NCBI GenBank assembly: GCA_937934705.1
Contig: CALGYY010000177.1
Location: 1 to 11,341, forward strand
Length of the DNA: 11,341 bases
Direction of reading: 5' to 3'
Source of the DNA: an uncultured Bacteroidota bacterium
GTDB lineage: Bacteria; Bacteroidota; Bacteroidia; Bacteroidales; CAIWKO01
The position numbers and the translations under genes were made by a program. Under the pieces are notes generated by a model. The model saw only the letters and a program-made list of their open reading frames with translations. It was not told where the DNA came from and searched no databases. Each line of letters starts with the position of its first letter. The first letter of the stretch is position 1. Shown here piece after piece: positions 1 through 6,439 of the stretch.

Positions 1-10
1 AGCAAAAGTG

Positions 11-56
11 GAAAAGAAAAAAAACCAGGTTCGGGAGTGGAGGACTCCCGAACCTG
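11..56 (-). terminator. Rho-independent terminator closing the minus-strand gene run
   Basis: Positions 26-38 and 44-56 are perfect 13-base inverted repeats (CAGGTTCGGGAGT and its complement) around a 5-base loop at 39-43. Read on the minus strand, the hairpin is followed after one G by a T-rich tract (plus-strand A-run at 11-24). Stem, short loop and T-tract on the correct side form a textbook intrinsic terminator for transcripts coming from the TSUP gene, whose stop lies about 100 bases upstream. On the plus strand no T-tract follows the hairpin, so it should act in one direction. Confidence 0.93.
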
Positions 57-159
57 CAGCTAGTACAAAAGCGATCATCAAAATATCGTTTAATCGGACT
101 CTCAGCCGGTCACGAAAGATCATATTTTGGCCGGATGACCTGGCATATGCCCGGGAATC
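57..159. other. Non-coding 3' region between TSUP gene and terminator
   Basis: This 103-base stretch lies between the TSUP stop codon and the terminator hairpin. It contains a 10-base palindrome (GGCATATGCC, 142-151) and a weak, widely spaced inverted repeat (GGTCA at 108-112, TGACC at 136-140). I see no convincing reading frame, promoter or RNA gene. It is most simply the 3' untranslated region of the last transcript. Confidence 0.55.
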
Positions 160-942
160 CTAGAGAAGTGTTTTAAAAAGTGCCGGAAGATCAATCCAGC
201 CGAATAACTGGACTACTGTGATCAGAATAAAAACGATCATTACCCAGCGCACAAAACCTGAACCCCATTTAACCGCATATCGCGTTGCCAGCCATGCCCC
301 GCTAATGTTTCCGATTGAAAGGATGAGACCCAGACGGTAATCCACCTGGTCTTCGATAACGAAAACAAGCAAAGCGAACGGACTGTAGGCCAAAACCATG
401 AGATTTTTTATGGCGTTGGCGCGGATCAGATCATAACCGGCGGCCAGCACCAGTCCGGCGATCAGGAAAAAGCCCACCCCGATATGAATGAATCCACCGT
501 AAAAGCCTGTGAGAAAGAAGATAATCAATTGAAAAGGACTGATACGCCCCGTGTGCAGGCTTTCCTTTCCTTTGAGCCAGCGCTCAGGTTTGTACAGAAT
601 AAAAAAGAGCATCAGCAACATAACCACGGCAAAGGCTTTCTCCAGAATTCCATCGCCCGACCTGACGGCAACGAACGCCCCGAGCACAGAACCTGCAACT
701 GCAGGAATGGAGTAGATCAGTCCGTTTTTCCAGTCGAGGAGTTTTTTACGGTGAAAACCGATCACTGATACCAGGGTCTGAAAAATCACAGCTATACGGT
801 TGGTCCCGTTTGCGGTGCCTGCAGGTAAACCAAGAAACAGCAGAAGACTCACGGTAATAATGGTTCCCCCGCCTGCCAGGGTGTTGATAAACCCCACCAG
901 AACCCCGGAGAGTACCAGGACAATAATTTCTGTCCAGCTCAT
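160..942 (-). CDS. TSUP family (TauE/SafE) membrane permease
   Basis: Predicted 260-residue integral inner-membrane protein of the TSUP/TauE-SafE family, whose members move sulfite, sulfonates or other small, often sulfur-containing organic anions. It is almost wholly hydrophobic, with about eight membrane segments and the family's two-fold internal repeat. The first half carries a Gly-rich loop around residues 17-50 (AGGGTIITVS, then ANGTNRIAV); the second half carries the counterpart around 145-183 (GFIHIGVGFFLIAG, then RANAIKNLMV). Length is normal for the family. The ATG at 942 lies just before the first membrane segment, and the stop is TAG. It begins 29 bases after the dsbD stop with no TAnnTTTG box between, so it is probably co-transcribed with dsbD and ends at the terminator at 26-56. 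Family membership is clear; the substrate cannot be told from sequence, and the link to sulfur chemistry through dsbD is inference. Confidence 0.9.
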   Translation of the reverse strand: MSWTEIIVLVLSGVLVGFINTLAGGGTIITVSLLLFLGLPAGTANGTNRIAVIFQTLVSVIGFHRKKLLDWKNGLIYSIPAVAGSVLGAFVAVRSGDGILEKAFAVVMLLMLFFILYKPERWLKGKESLHTGRISPFQLIIFFLTGFYGGFIHIGVGFFLIAGLVLAAGYDLIRANAIKNLMVLAYSPFALLVFVIEDQVDYRLGLILSIGNISGAWLATRYAVKWGSGFVRWVMIVFILITVVQLFGWIDLPALFKTLL

Positions 943-971
943 GAGTGAAGGATCTTTCCTGCAGAGCGTGC

Positions 972-2795
972 TTATTCGGCGCCCCCGACCCGTTTCTTAT
1001 ATTCTTCCAGACCGGCCAGCAGCCACTCTTTGTAGGCTTCTATATCCTCGTCATATGCACGTGGGCGTTGCAGCATCCTTCCGTTATTGTCGAGCAAAAT
1101 GTAGAAAGGCTGGGCATTGTTCTCAAAATAGCGGGCCTGGAAGTCGCTCCATTTATTGCCGACAGTCACAATGCTTTTTTCCTTCCCGGCAAATGTCGTT
1201 TTAAACTGCTGGTCTTTAGGTAATTCTTTTTTATCGTCCACATAAAGTGAAACCAGCACGTATTCTTCCTCGAGGATTCTTCCAACTGTAGGATCTGTCC
1301 AAACCGCTACTTCCATTTTCCGGCAATTTACACAGCCCCAGCCGGTGAAGTCAATCATCACCGGTTTCTGGTTCTTTCTGGCGTATTCTGCGGCGATATC
1401 AAAATCGTCGAAGTGGGCTTCCACGTGATTATCCGCCAGGTTGAAATCCTGCGTGGCAATGGGCGGTGAAAAGGCACTGATGGCCCTCAGCGGGGCGCCC
1501 CAGAGCCCGGGAACCATATAAAGTGCAAAAGCCAATGAGACCATGGCCAGGAAGAGTCGGGGAACGGACACGTGTTTCACATCGCTGTCGTGCGGGAATT
1601 TCAGTTTACCGAGCAAATAAATCCCCATGAGCGCGAAGATGATGATCCACAGTACCAGGAAGGTTTCACGCGGGAGAATACCCCAGTGGCTGGCCAGATC
1701 AGCGACGGAAAGGAATTTTAATGCGAAGGCCAGCTCCAGGAATCCCAGCACCACTTTCACGGTATTCATCCACCCGCCGGATTTGGGAAGAGAAGTCATC
1801 CATGAAGGGAAGAATGCGAAAATTGTGAAAGGGATCGCAAGGGCGATGGCAAAGCCAAGCATGCCGATCAGGGGAGCCAGCGCACCCCGTGAAACAGCTT
1901 CCACCAGAAGGGTTCCGATGATGGGTCCCGTGCAGGAAAAGGATACCAGAACCAGCACAAAGGCCATCAGAAAAATGCCGAATAAACCTCCGGTTTTCTC
2001 TGCCCGCCGGTCCATCGCATTGACCCAACTGCTGGGCAGTCGCAGTTCAAATGCACCGAAAAAGGCAATCGCAAACACCACCAGCAGCAGAAAGAAAAAT
2101 ACGTTAAACCAGGGATTAGTCGACAAATCATTCAGCTTATCTGCGCCAAAGATCAGCGTAACACCCAATCCGAGAAGTACATAGATGACTACAATGGAAA
2201 TCCCGTAAATCAGGGCATCACGACGGCCTTTCTTTTTGTCTTCAGATTTCTTAACAAAAAAACCAACGGTTAAGGGAATCATCGGCCAAACGCAGGGGGT
2301 CAGCAAGGCAATCAATCCCCCGAGAAAACCCATGATGAAGATCCACCAGAGAGACATCCCCTCAATGCTGCCGATTCCGCCTTCACCGGTGAGGAATGTC
2401 TTGTTAAAAGCGGTATCGATTGGAAGACCGGTAGCGGGCGCTGTTGCCATGGTATCCGTAACAGCCTCGCTGCTGTCAGTTACTGCTGTGGCCGTATCCT
2501 GTACGTCATTCGCATTGGCCTTTGCTCCGGGGACTCCCTTGACCTTAATACTGAGGTTGTTGCTTAGAGCAACGCAGCTGCCGTTGTTGCAAACCATATA
2601 ATCGACCTTCACCTCTATGGTGAAGTCTTTCTCACTTTGAATGGCAATCCTTTGCGTGAAGTTGGCCTGTTTGTCCCACGATTTGATGTTCATCTCAAAC
2701 ACCTCTTCATATTCTTCTTTAGGCTTGGGCCATTCGGTCGTCTTCCCTTCCGGTTTGTAGGCAGGAGAGGGCGTGAAAATGATCTCCGTTGGCAA
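972..2795 (-). CDS. dsbD: DsbD-type thiol:disulfide interchange protein, main part downstream of an in-frame stop
   Basis: Carries most of a DsbD/CcdA-type protein, which passes electrons from cytoplasmic thioredoxin across the inner membrane to periplasmic thiols. Numbered on the restored 680-residue protein (ATG at 3014), it shows: the end of the periplasmic alpha domain with the Cys pair C142/C147 (CNNGSC); an Ala/Thr/Asp-rich linker of about 160-210; a membrane domain of about 220-510 with the two redox cysteines C241 (TPCVWP) and C361 (FSCTGP); and a C-terminal thioredoxin-like domain with CVNC at 561-564 (GWGCVNCRK). All expected redox cysteines are present. The open frame begins with a TTG at 2795, but homology continues upstream in the same frame to a TGA at 2832-2834, so 2795 is not a natural start. 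The first ATG is at 2693, inside the alpha domain. Translation of this part alone would lack a signal peptide. Stop is TAA; the TSUP gene follows after 29 bases. Confidence 0.88.
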   Translation of the reverse strand: MPTEIIFTPSPAYKPEGKTTEWPKPKEEYEEVFEMNIKSWDKQANFTQRIAIQSEKDFTIEVKVDYMVCNNGSCVALSNNLSIKVKGVPGAKANANDVQDTATAVTDSSEAVTDTMATAPATGLPIDTAFNKTFLTGEGGIGSIEGMSLWWIFIMGFLGGLIALLTPCVWPMIPLTVGFFVKKSEDKKKGRRDALIYGISIVVIYVLLGLGVTLIFGADKLNDLSTNPWFNVFFFLLLVVFAIAFFGAFELRLPSSWVNAMDRRAEKTGGLFGIFLMAFVLVLVSFSCTGPIIGTLLVEAVSRGALAPLIGMLGFAIALAIPFTIFAFFPSWMTSLPKSGGWMNTVKVVLGFLELAFALKFLSVADLASHWGILPRETFLVLWIIIFALMGIYLLGKLKFPHDSDVKHVSVPRLFLAMVSLAFALYMVPGLWGAPLRAISAFSPPIATQDFNLADNHVEAHFDDFDIAAEYARKNQKPVMIDFTGWGCVNCRKMEVAVWTDPTVGRILEEEYVLVSLYVDDKKELPKDQQFKTTFAGKEKSIVTVGNKWSDFQARYFENNAQPFYILLDNNGRMLQRPRAYDEDIEAYKEWLLAGLEEYKKRVGGAE

Positions 2796-2831
2796 TGGTC
2801 CACCGGGCTTGATATGCTGCGAGTAAAGATG

Positions 2832-3014
2832 TCAGCCTTCATCGATCTTTGCGCTGATGATGATATCGGCTTTCGCCTGATCCAGCATCTTTACGGAATA
2901 AGTCCATGAGACCGGCTCTTTGAATCCTCCCTGCGCGAAAGCAGGCAGGACCATTGTGAATAAAACAGCAAAGAAAAGTGCAGCTTTAACCAGTTTTCGC
3001 AAAGACTGTTTCAT
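2832..3014 (-). CDS. dsbD: N-terminal piece of DsbD: signal peptide and start of alpha domain
   Basis: A 60-residue frame ending in TGA. It opens with a Sec signal peptide (Lys/Arg start, hydrophobic core at about 11-24, likely cleavage after PAFA near residue 27) and continues as PVSWTYSVKML...SAKIDEG, the first strands of the DsbD periplasmic domain. The next sense codons after the TGA, in the same frame, read HLYSQH and then the rest of the domain. I chose the ATG at 3014 over the one at 3047 because it sits directly before the signal peptide, and because 3047 falls upstream of the putative -7 box at 3034-3041. As translated it would give only a short exported peptide; it is best regarded as the front end of the interrupted dsbD. 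Confidence 0.8.
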   Translation of the reverse strand: MKQSLRKLVKAALFFAVLFTMVLPAFAQGGFKEPVSWTYSVKMLDQAKADIIISAKIDEG

Positions 3015-3033
3015 AGTGAGAGTTTTGAGTTTA

Positions 3034-3041
3034 CAAAGATA
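3034..3041 (-). promoter_or_regulatory. Putative Bacteroidota -7 promoter element for dsbD
   Basis: On the minus strand this reads TATCTTTG followed by T, a full match to the Bacteroidota -7 consensus TAnnTTTG(Y). It lies 19 bases upstream of the chosen ATG at 3014, implying a leader of roughly 15 bases. A TTTG lies upstream, but its spacing of about 16 bases is shorter than the usual 19 or so, so the -33 half is uncertain. Confidence 0.5.
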
Positions 3042-3091
3042 ATACATTTCAGGGCAACAAATAGAGCTTTCTAGATATATTAAAAACCGTA

Positions 3092-4432
3092 TTATATGGA
3101 ACTTTGGCTTAAGTGTAAAATTATCAGGCGCTTAGTCTTTGTGGTGACCCTGAAGGGATGTGCCAGCCGGTGCCCGACCACCCAAACCACCCTGTCGCCC
3201 GTGCAGAGCAACCAGCAGTTTTCTTTGTCGATACGTGAAAACTTATGATCGGTGAAGAAATCACTGAGTTTCTTCTTCCCGAGGGCACCCAGGGGATGGA
3301 ACACATCACCCGCTTTCCAGCGGCGCAAAATCAAAGGGAATTCGATGGTATCCCTGTCTATACAGGCCGTATGCCGGTCCTGAGGAATCGTGAAATTCGC
3401 CGGACGTTCCACGTATTCAATCCGTAAAGCAAGAGGTGTGTTGATTTCTTTTTGCGACGGACCGATCGTTACGCCGTCCTGACTTTTACTTTCTTTTTCC
3501 AGAGGCGTAAGGATCAGCTTGTCCCTGTCGTGAAGCAAGCGGTAATGCGCAGACTGATAATATTTTCCGGATTGTCTGGTCAGATTCAGGAGCAGTTGGT
3601 CAATCACATCTTCATGAAAGCCATATTCTTTCAGAATATGGTGCAGAAAAAAGGGGAGGGGCTTGTACTTACTAAGTGCCTGTAATGAAATATTGGTGGT
3701 TTCCCTATGTCTCAACACACTGTCTTTAACAGATTGATCTGTCAGTGTTTTCAGGGCAAGTCCTGCTTCCTGAAGCCGGCTGAGGTTGGCCTTCATTGTG
3801 TTCTTGAAGTGGGGAGAAATCCCGGTGAAGACCGGAATCAGCTGCTGACGGATTTTATTGCGGAGATAATGATCTTCATCATTGGAGGAATCCTTACGGA
3901 AACGCAGGCGGTTATCTTTTACATAGTTTTCGATCTCTTCGCGACCGGTAAAAAGCAGGGGCCTGATCAGTTTTCCGTTTTTCAGGGGAATGCCCTGCAA
4001 TCCGCTGATCCCGGTTCCTCTCAGCAGATTGATAAGGAAAGTTTCAATGGCATCATCAGCATGATGAGCCGTGGCGATGACTCCGAAACCGTGCTGCCGG
4101 GCAATATCTTCAAACCATGCATACCGCAGTTCGCGTGCTGCCATTTGCACCGAGATACCCTGCTCAGAAGCATATTCCTGCGTTTCGAAATGACGACTGA
4201 AAAAACGGCCCCCGAGATTATGCGCCAGCTCCTGAACAAAGTATTCATCCCCGTCGCTTTCAAGACCCCTCAAACCAAAATTGCAATGTGCCACGGCGAA
4301 ATCCATCCCGGAGCGGGCAAACAGATGACACATACAAACGGAATCTATCCCTCCGCTTACGGCTAAAAGCGCCGGTTTTCCGGGAACGATTAAGTCGTGG
4401 GTCAGCAGGAACTGCTGAAAGCGCGAAAGCAT
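3092..4432 (-). CDS. tilS: tRNA(Ile)-lysidine synthase TilS
   Basis: 446-residue cytoplasmic enzyme that converts C34 of the CAU-anticodon tRNA-Ile to lysidine using ATP and lysine, so that the tRNA reads AUA; essential in most bacteria. The N-terminal PP-loop ATPase shows SGGIDS at 26-31, HCNFGLRG at 49-56, QMAARELRY at 96-104 and TAHHADDAIET at 121-131, all TilS signatures. The C-terminal substrate domain is present (about 370-440: RRWKAGDVFHPLG, KKLSDFF, then WVVGHRLAHPF). Length is normal. I chose the ATG at 4432: the frame can be extended to a GTG at 4516, but that part is basic, unlike TilS, and overlaps the end of the upstream repeat-protein gene. The ATG lies 10 bases after that gene's TAA, so the two are very likely co-transcribed. 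No promoter box is visible in the gap. Confidence 0.95.
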   Translation of the reverse strand: MLSRFQQFLLTHDLIVPGKPALLAVSGGIDSVCMCHLFARSGMDFAVAHCNFGLRGLESDGDEYFVQELAHNLGGRFFSRHFETQEYASEQGISVQMAARELRYAWFEDIARQHGFGVIATAHHADDAIETFLINLLRGTGISGLQGIPLKNGKLIRPLLFTGREEIENYVKDNRLRFRKDSSNDEDHYLRNKIRQQLIPVFTGISPHFKNTMKANLSRLQEAGLALKTLTDQSVKDSVLRHRETTNISLQALSKYKPLPFFLHHILKEYGFHEDVIDQLLLNLTRQSGKYYQSAHYRLLHDRDKLILTPLEKESKSQDGVTIGPSQKEINTPLALRIEYVERPANFTIPQDRHTACIDRDTIEFPLILRRWKAGDVFHPLGALGKKKLSDFFTDHKFSRIDKENCWLLCTGDRVVWVVGHRLAHPFRVTTKTKRLIILHLSQSSI

Positions 4433-4442
4433 TTTGTGTGGT

Positions 4443-6341
4443 TTATTCGAAACCGTCCTGAACTTTGGTCTTGTTCTCCTGTCCTTTATTGATGGCGTTT
4501 TCTGCACTCCACTCACTCATCTTTACCCCGTTCTTGAAAGTTGCTTTATAAATCAGCTTACCATCAACATCCCAGTACTGCCATACCCCGTCTTTGCGGA
4601 AAGACTTATAACTCCCTTCGCCCGACTTGTGCCCACCTGTGTGATATTCTACCCATTTGCCCTCAGGCAAACCTGCCGCAAAGCCCTGTTCCTTATACTT
4701 AACACCGAAAACATCATGAAAGGTCCAGTTCCCGCTTTTTTGATCGTCGAGGTACTGACCGGTCTCAGCCAGTTGTCCGTTCTCATGCCATTCCGTCCAT
4801 TTACCATTCCTCATTCCGCTTTTGTACGGACCCTCGAACCTCTTTTTACCGTTCTCCCACCAAAACTGGGAGGGCCCCTCTTTAAGACCGTTCGCATAGA
4901 TATACTGGTACTTCTGCTGTCCGTTGTCATACCAGCCCTTCCACTCTCCAACCATCTGGCTGTCGTCGAACGAACCCTGATCTTTCATCCGGCCGTTTTC
5001 ATAATACGTGGTCCACAAACCATCTTCCTTGTCATTGGCAAACCGTCCTTCGCGGTCCTTGTTCCCGCTCAGGTAATATACCACCCACTTCCCGTTGCGC
5101 TTGCCATGCAGATATTCGGCTTCACGGAGCTTCTCTCCGCTGGGATAAAAATAAACCCATAAGCCTTCCTGTATGCCCGCTGCAAACAATCCGGTACTGC
5201 CCAGATTACCATTATCATGGTAAAACTTCCAGATACTGTCCTGCAGATCGCCGCGGATGTTGCCCTCCATGTCCATTTGACCGTTTTCGCGCCACCAGCG
5301 ACCATAACAGAAGAGGGAATCCTTAACGTAATATCCCTCAAATTCTTTCTGTCCGCTGACAAACCAGGAACTTACCGGACCTTCTTTCAATCCCCCGTGG
5401 TATTCCACCTGGTTTTTGATTTTGCCGTTGGGATGCCAGGAAACCCATAATCCCTCAGTCTTTCCCGCTTTAACGGTCCACTCCTCCATTTTTTGTCCGT
5501 CGCTGTACCAGATAATATTGACCCCCTCCGTGTAATTCAAATCCTTCCATTTATTCCCGTCTTCATAGTAGTGCATCCAGTGACCGCTCTTTTCATCGGC
5601 TGTGTAATTCCCCTGCATCATGATCTTTCCGTTATGATACCAGATGGTTTGTTTCCCTTCACGGAGATCCTGACGGTATTCCGTTTCACTTTTGAGTTGA
5701 CCACCGGGGAACCATGCCTTTGAAATTCCTTCTTTTTTGCCGTCTTTTAAGGTCCATTCGCTTTCTTTATTCCCCAGGGTGTCATACACCACTACCGGCC
5801 CGTTTTCGATGCTCAGCGTTTTCCATACGCGACCATCCGGATACCAGTATGTCCAGGTTCCCATCTGAGCATCCATGTTAAAGTAACGCTCCGCCTGCTT
5901 TGCCCCGCTTTCATAGAAATTTTCCCACTTCCCGTCTTTCAGTCCCTCGGCGTAAGCTCCCTGCTCACGGATGTTTCCATTTTCATAATATTCCGTCCAA
6001 ACACCGTCTTTACTGCCCTTGATGTATTGACCTTTCAGCTCAGTTTTTCCGCTGGGATACAGCTTTTTATCGGGACCATTGTCATAGTTGACTTCCTCCC
6101 AGAGGTTGCCGTTCATATACCAGTATGTCCACTGTCCGCACTGGCGGTTTTTGCAATAACTCCCCTCTGCCCATTTTTGCCCGTTCTTGTGCCAGTAGGT
6201 CCATTTGCCGTCTTTGACGCTGTCAACCATCGGGCCTTCGCCTTTTTTCGCCTTGTTCTCATAATACTCCGTGCTGATCTGCTGGGCTGATGCGGTTGTT
6301 AACCAAAAGAAAGACAATAAGATAATCAATACCTGCTTCAT
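4443..6341 (-). CDS. Secreted MORN-like (YwqK-type) repeat protein, 24 repeat units
   Basis: 632-residue predicted secreted or periplasmic protein. Residues 1-19 are a Sec signal peptide (MKQVLIILLSFFWLTTASA, cleavage before Gln20). Almost all the rest is tandem repeats of the MORN_2/YwqK type, pattern about (D/E)GxWxxYYxNGxxxxxGxYxxGxK. I count 24 units: unit 1 at 44-68, units 2-13 at 69-344 as three super-repeats of 92 residues, unit 14 at 345-367, units 15-23 at 368-583 each of exactly 24 residues, and unit 24 at 584-605; a short charged tail follows. The product is very rich in Trp, Tyr and Gly. Databases often call such proteins 'YwqK family antitoxin', but nothing here indicates a toxin partner; a beta-hairpin scaffold or binding surface is more likely, and the function is unknown. 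The frame could be extended to a TTG at 6443, but the signal peptide fixes the start at 6341. tilS follows after 10 bases. Confidence 0.88.
   Translation of the reverse strand: MKQVLIILLSFFWLTTASAQQISTEYYENKAKKGEGPMVDSVKDGKWTYWHKNGQKWAEGSYCKNRQCGQWTYWYMNGNLWEEVNYDNGPDKKLYPSGKTELKGQYIKGSKDGVWTEYYENGNIREQGAYAEGLKDGKWENFYESGAKQAERYFNMDAQMGTWTYWYPDGRVWKTLSIENGPVVVYDTLGNKESEWTLKDGKKEGISKAWFPGGQLKSETEYRQDLREGKQTIWYHNGKIMMQGNYTADEKSGHWMHYYEDGNKWKDLNYTEGVNIIWYSDGQKMEEWTVKAGKTEGLWVSWHPNGKIKNQVEYHGGLKEGPVSSWFVSGQKEFEGYYVKDSLFCYGRWWRENGQMDMEGNIRGDLQDSIWKFYHDNGNLGSTGLFAAGIQEGLWVYFYPSGEKLREAEYLHGKRNGKWVVYYLSGNKDREGRFANDKEDGLWTTYYENGRMKDQGSFDDSQMVGEWKGWYDNGQQKYQYIYANGLKEGPSQFWWENGKKRFEGPYKSGMRNGKWTEWHENGQLAETGQYLDDQKSGNWTFHDVFGVKYKEQGFAAGLPEGKWVEYHTGGHKSGEGSYKSFRKDGVWQYWDVDGKLIYKATFKNGVKMSEWSAENAINKGQENKTKVQDGFE
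4593..5240 (-). repeat. Nine consecutive 72-base units inside the MORN-like gene
   Basis: Residues 368-583 of the repeat protein divide into nine units of exactly 24 residues (72 bases each) with no length change. Most open with xGxW (EGLW, NGKW, DGLW, VGEW, SGNW, EGKW) and carry a central NG or SG turn at positions 10-11. This regular half contrasts with the 92-residue super-repeats of the N-terminal half. Confidence 0.85.
5310..6137 (-). repeat. Three 276-base super-repeats inside the MORN-like gene
   Basis: The gene copies lie at 5862-6137, 5586-5861 and 5310-5585. Each encodes 92 residues made of four units of 21, 22, 24 and 25 residues, in the same order and without any insertion or deletion. 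The 21-residue unit has an extra Trp at position 13 (NLWEEVNY, RVWKTLSI, NKWKDLNY), and the next unit lacks the usual GxW opening (PDKKLYPSG, PVVVYDTLG, VNIIWYSDG). Sequence identity between copies is modest by eye, so the duplication is old while its geometry is kept. Confidence 0.88.
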
Positions 6342-6375
6342 ACTTGCTGTTTTTGAATTAACGGACTCCTTACTG

Positions 6376-6383
6376 CAAAAGTA
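6376..6383 (-). promoter_or_regulatory. Putative -7 promoter element for the MORN-like gene and tilS
   Basis: Reads TACTTTTG followed by C on the minus strand, matching TAnnTTTG(Y). It lies 34 bases upstream of the ATG at 6341, within the 98-base gap after the LTA-synthase-like gene. No clear TTTG lies at the expected -33 distance. It suggests that the MORN-like gene and tilS can be transcribed separately from the genes upstream. Confidence 0.5.
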
Positions 6384-6439
6384 TGCATTTGTCAAAGTCC
6401 CGACAGCCCTCCTGCACGATTCCGTTGCATGATACGCGA

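Larger units (their letters stand above)
972..3014 (-). pseudogene. dsbD: Whole dsbD locus interrupted by one in-frame TGA
   Basis: From the ATG at 3014 to the TAA at 972 there are 680 sense positions with a single internal stop, codon 61 (TGA, 2832-2834). The reading frame does not change across it. The residue before is Gly and those after are His-Leu-Tyr-Ser-Gln; family members have Trp here (GWHLYSQ or GWHIYS), so one G-to-A change of TGG explains the stop. The rest of the gene shows no frameshift, deletion or loss of catalytic cysteines, meaning that the lesion is recent, the base is a sequencing or assembly error, or the stop is read through. TGA ends two intact genes in the window, so a genome-wide TGA=Trp code is unlikely. 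Overlaps the two CDS entries for the separate pieces. Confidence 0.7.

Noticed and set aside
142..151. Palindrome GGCATATGCC as an operator
   Set aside because: It lies downstream of the last gene, not near a promoter, and a 10-base palindrome alone is weak evidence.
972..3014. TGA in dsbD as a sign of an alternative genetic code or as selenocysteine
   Set aside because: TGA is a natural stop in two intact genes here, the position is a conserved Trp rather than a redox Cys, and I see no obvious SECIS-like hairpin just downstream.
3707..4366. A 219-codon plus-strand open frame opposite tilS
   Set aside because: It is antisense to a clearly conserved tilS, and its product has no recognisable motif.
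4433..4516. Extension of TilS to a GTG at 4516
   Set aside because: It overlaps the end of the repeat-protein gene in another frame and adds a basic tail not seen in TilS; the ATG at 4432 fits the family.
4434..5162. A 242-codon plus-strand open frame, with further ones at 5217-5450, 5493-5723 and 6027-6290, antisense to the repeat gene
   Set aside because: They are by-products of the repetitive, compositionally biased repeat gene. Their products are hydrophobic Pro/Val/Leu-rich strings without family features, and the minus-strand frame explains the region fully.
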